This document shows, piece by piece, positions 29,393 to 30,434 of a stretch of DNA of 30,434 bases. This DNA is from a virus, in IMG/VR virus record IMGVR_UViG_3300007540_000058, positions 1-30,434 of that record; one strand, given 5' to 3'. A program made the position numbers and the translations under genes. Within the stretch, counting starts at the first letter, position 1. Each line of letters begins with the position of its first letter. The notes under the pieces are model-generated. The model did no database searches and was not told the origin of the DNA. It saw only the letters and a program-made list of their open reading frames with translations.

Positions 29393-30434
29393 TTATTTAC
29401 ATTTACATTCTTGCTTTAATAAATCTACTTCTGCTTTTAGTTCTTGTATTGCTTTTAACATAATAGGTACTAATACAGAATATTTAACTGATTTTGTATT
29501 TTCTTCATTTTCTGGGTCTTTTGTATCTTCTACTAAATTTGGAAATACATTTTCAATTTCTTGTGCTATAACTCCTATTTGTTTATCTTCTTGACCAATA
29601 AAATTATAATTACGAATTTTAACTTTCATTAAGTCATCTAATTTTGGAGTAGCATCTACAATATTTTCTTTTAATCTTTCATCTGAAATTGCACCATAAG
29701 AATTATTTTGATTTTTTACATCTCCATTAGAATAAACAAAAAATCTATTTGTTCCACTATTTGGGTCTCCTTGTCTTCCAATTATTAAATAACCTTGTGT
29801 AGTACTTGTTGTTTCAGCTTGATTTAATTGTAAAACACTATTATTAGTAGTACTTGTATTTGAATTTCTTAGAATTAAAGCATATCCCTGTGAAGCATCA
29901 TTTGCAATATGATGAGCACTATAACCATAATTAGTGGTTGTATCTCCTACAAACAATAACCCCCCAGATGTTATACGCATTGCAGTTATATGATTTGTTG
30001 TAGCATCAGAATCAGCATTAACCATAAAATAATGGTTTTGTACTCCTCTGAATCCAGCATCTGCACTACCCCAATATATAGAATTATCATTATTTTGTTG
30101 AAATGTTTGGAAAATACTTGTACCATTTCCCTCGTAGTTATTCATACTTATACCACTTTGTTTATTGGTATTTGCTGTTTGGTTGCTACCTATTCTAATT
30201 GAATTATAACCACCACCTATAATTTCAAGTTTAGCTCCAGTTGATGAGCCTCCTATTCCTACATTTCCCCCATTAAAATAAGAATCGCCATTTGCATTTA
30301 ATCTAATTGTAGCTGTTTCACTTGCATTATAAACATAAAAATTACCTGCATCTCCAGAACCTCCTGGTATAAACTGAAATCTATTCTCAAAACCATCAGC
30401 AGTTGATGTTCTAAATAATACATTCCCTGCTACA
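29393..30434 (-). CDS. Tail fibre C-terminal part with S74 intramolecular chaperone (5' end beyond right edge)
   Basis: An open frame of 346 residues continues past the right edge. The fibre part is beta-rich and Gly/Ser/Thr-rich (VAGNVLFRTSTADGFENRFQ onward, with 'GNVGIGGSSTGAKLEI'). The last ~100 residues are the S74 chaperone: 'GAISDERLKENIVDATPKLD', then a helix 'IGVIAQEIENVFPNLV' and a C-terminal coiled coil ending CKCK. In related chaperones the serine and lysine of 'SDERLK' carry out self-cleavage after trimerisation, so the mature fibre would end just before that serine. It most likely belongs to the same gene as 1-3226 if the genome is circular. Confidence 0.85.
   Translation of the reverse strand, partial: VAGNVLFRTSTADGFENRFQFIPGGSGDAGNFYVYNASETATIRLNANGDSYFNGGNVGIGGSSTGAKLEIIGGGYNSIRIGSNQTANTNKQSGISMNNYEGNGTSIFQTFQQNNDNSIYWGSADAGFRGVQNHYFMVNADSDATTNHITAMRITSGGLLFVGDTTTNYGYSAHHIANDASQGYALILRNSNTSTTNNSVLQLNQAETTSTTQGYLIIGRQGDPNSGTNRFFVYSNGDVKNQNNSYGAISDERLKENIVDATPKLDDLMKVKIRNYNFIGQEDKQIGVIAQEIENVFPNLVEDTKDPENEENTKSVKYSVLVPIMLKAIQELKAEVDLLKQECKCK

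Noticed and set aside
1-30434. Simple circular closure by joining base 30434 to base 1
   Set aside because: The join reads ATG-TAG on the minus strand and the fibre frames do not match. The ends share no overlap, so sequence must be missing.
1-30434. Lysogeny module or CRISPR array
   Set aside because: I found no integrase, Cro/CI-like repressor pair, attachment site or regularly spaced repeats.

Overview
The window looks like nearly all of a small, AT-rich tailed-phage genome (about 30 kb), most likely a siphovirus of a flavobacterium or other Bacteroidetes host. The host assignment is an inference. It rests on familiar Bacteroidetes-phage protein families (portal, capsid, tail tube, baseplate), AT-rich leaders without clear Shine-Dalgarno sequences, and two TAnnTTTG-like -7 boxes. 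Every gene I accept is on the minus strand, so transcription runs from high to low coordinates. I see no integrase, repressor, DNA polymerase, tRNA or CRISPR array, so the phage is probably lytic and depends on host replication enzymes.

In transcription order: (1) 30434-29393 is the 3' part of a tail fibre ending in an S74 self-cleaving chaperone. (2) 29390-27088 holds small accessory genes and a lysis cassette: small holin-like protein, T7-lysozyme-like amidase, membrane/coiled-coil protein, secreted thioredoxin-like protein, small membrane protein and a larger holin-like protein. (3) 26982-21630 is DNA metabolism: a NinG/Rap-like nuclease after an AT-rich repeat tract, a putative ssDNA-binding pair, a DnaB/RecA-like helicase, a sigma-like protein broken across two frames, a RecE/RecB-like exonuclease, a DnaA-domain-IV-like protein and several tiny genes. 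(4) 21588-20069 is the small and large terminase. (5) 20091-18557 contains two zinc-ribbon mini-proteins, a hairpin-rich non-coding stretch that ends in a terminator, and small membrane genes. (6) 18465-3293 is the structural block.

The structural block has an unusual order. It runs tail chaperone (with a -1 frameshift signal), tail terminator, gp10-like neck protein, two baseplate proteins and tape measure, then XkdF-like protease, three paralogous small proteins, scaffold, decoration protein, capsid, tail tube, portal and connector. A long fibre gene starts at 3226 and runs off the left edge.

Both window ends therefore lie inside tail-fibre sequence with compatible polarity. The simplest reading is a circular (or circularly permuted) genome whose assembly broke inside one very large fibre gene. 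A direct join of the two ends gives a stop codon and the wrong frame, so some sequence must be missing. The best leads are two apparent recoding sites (the tail chaperone at about 17980 and the sigma-like gene at about 24212), the hairpin-rich RNA at 19423-19608, the 'LSKKVxLSL' paralogue trio, and a separate small protein carrying an SSB-type C-terminal tip.
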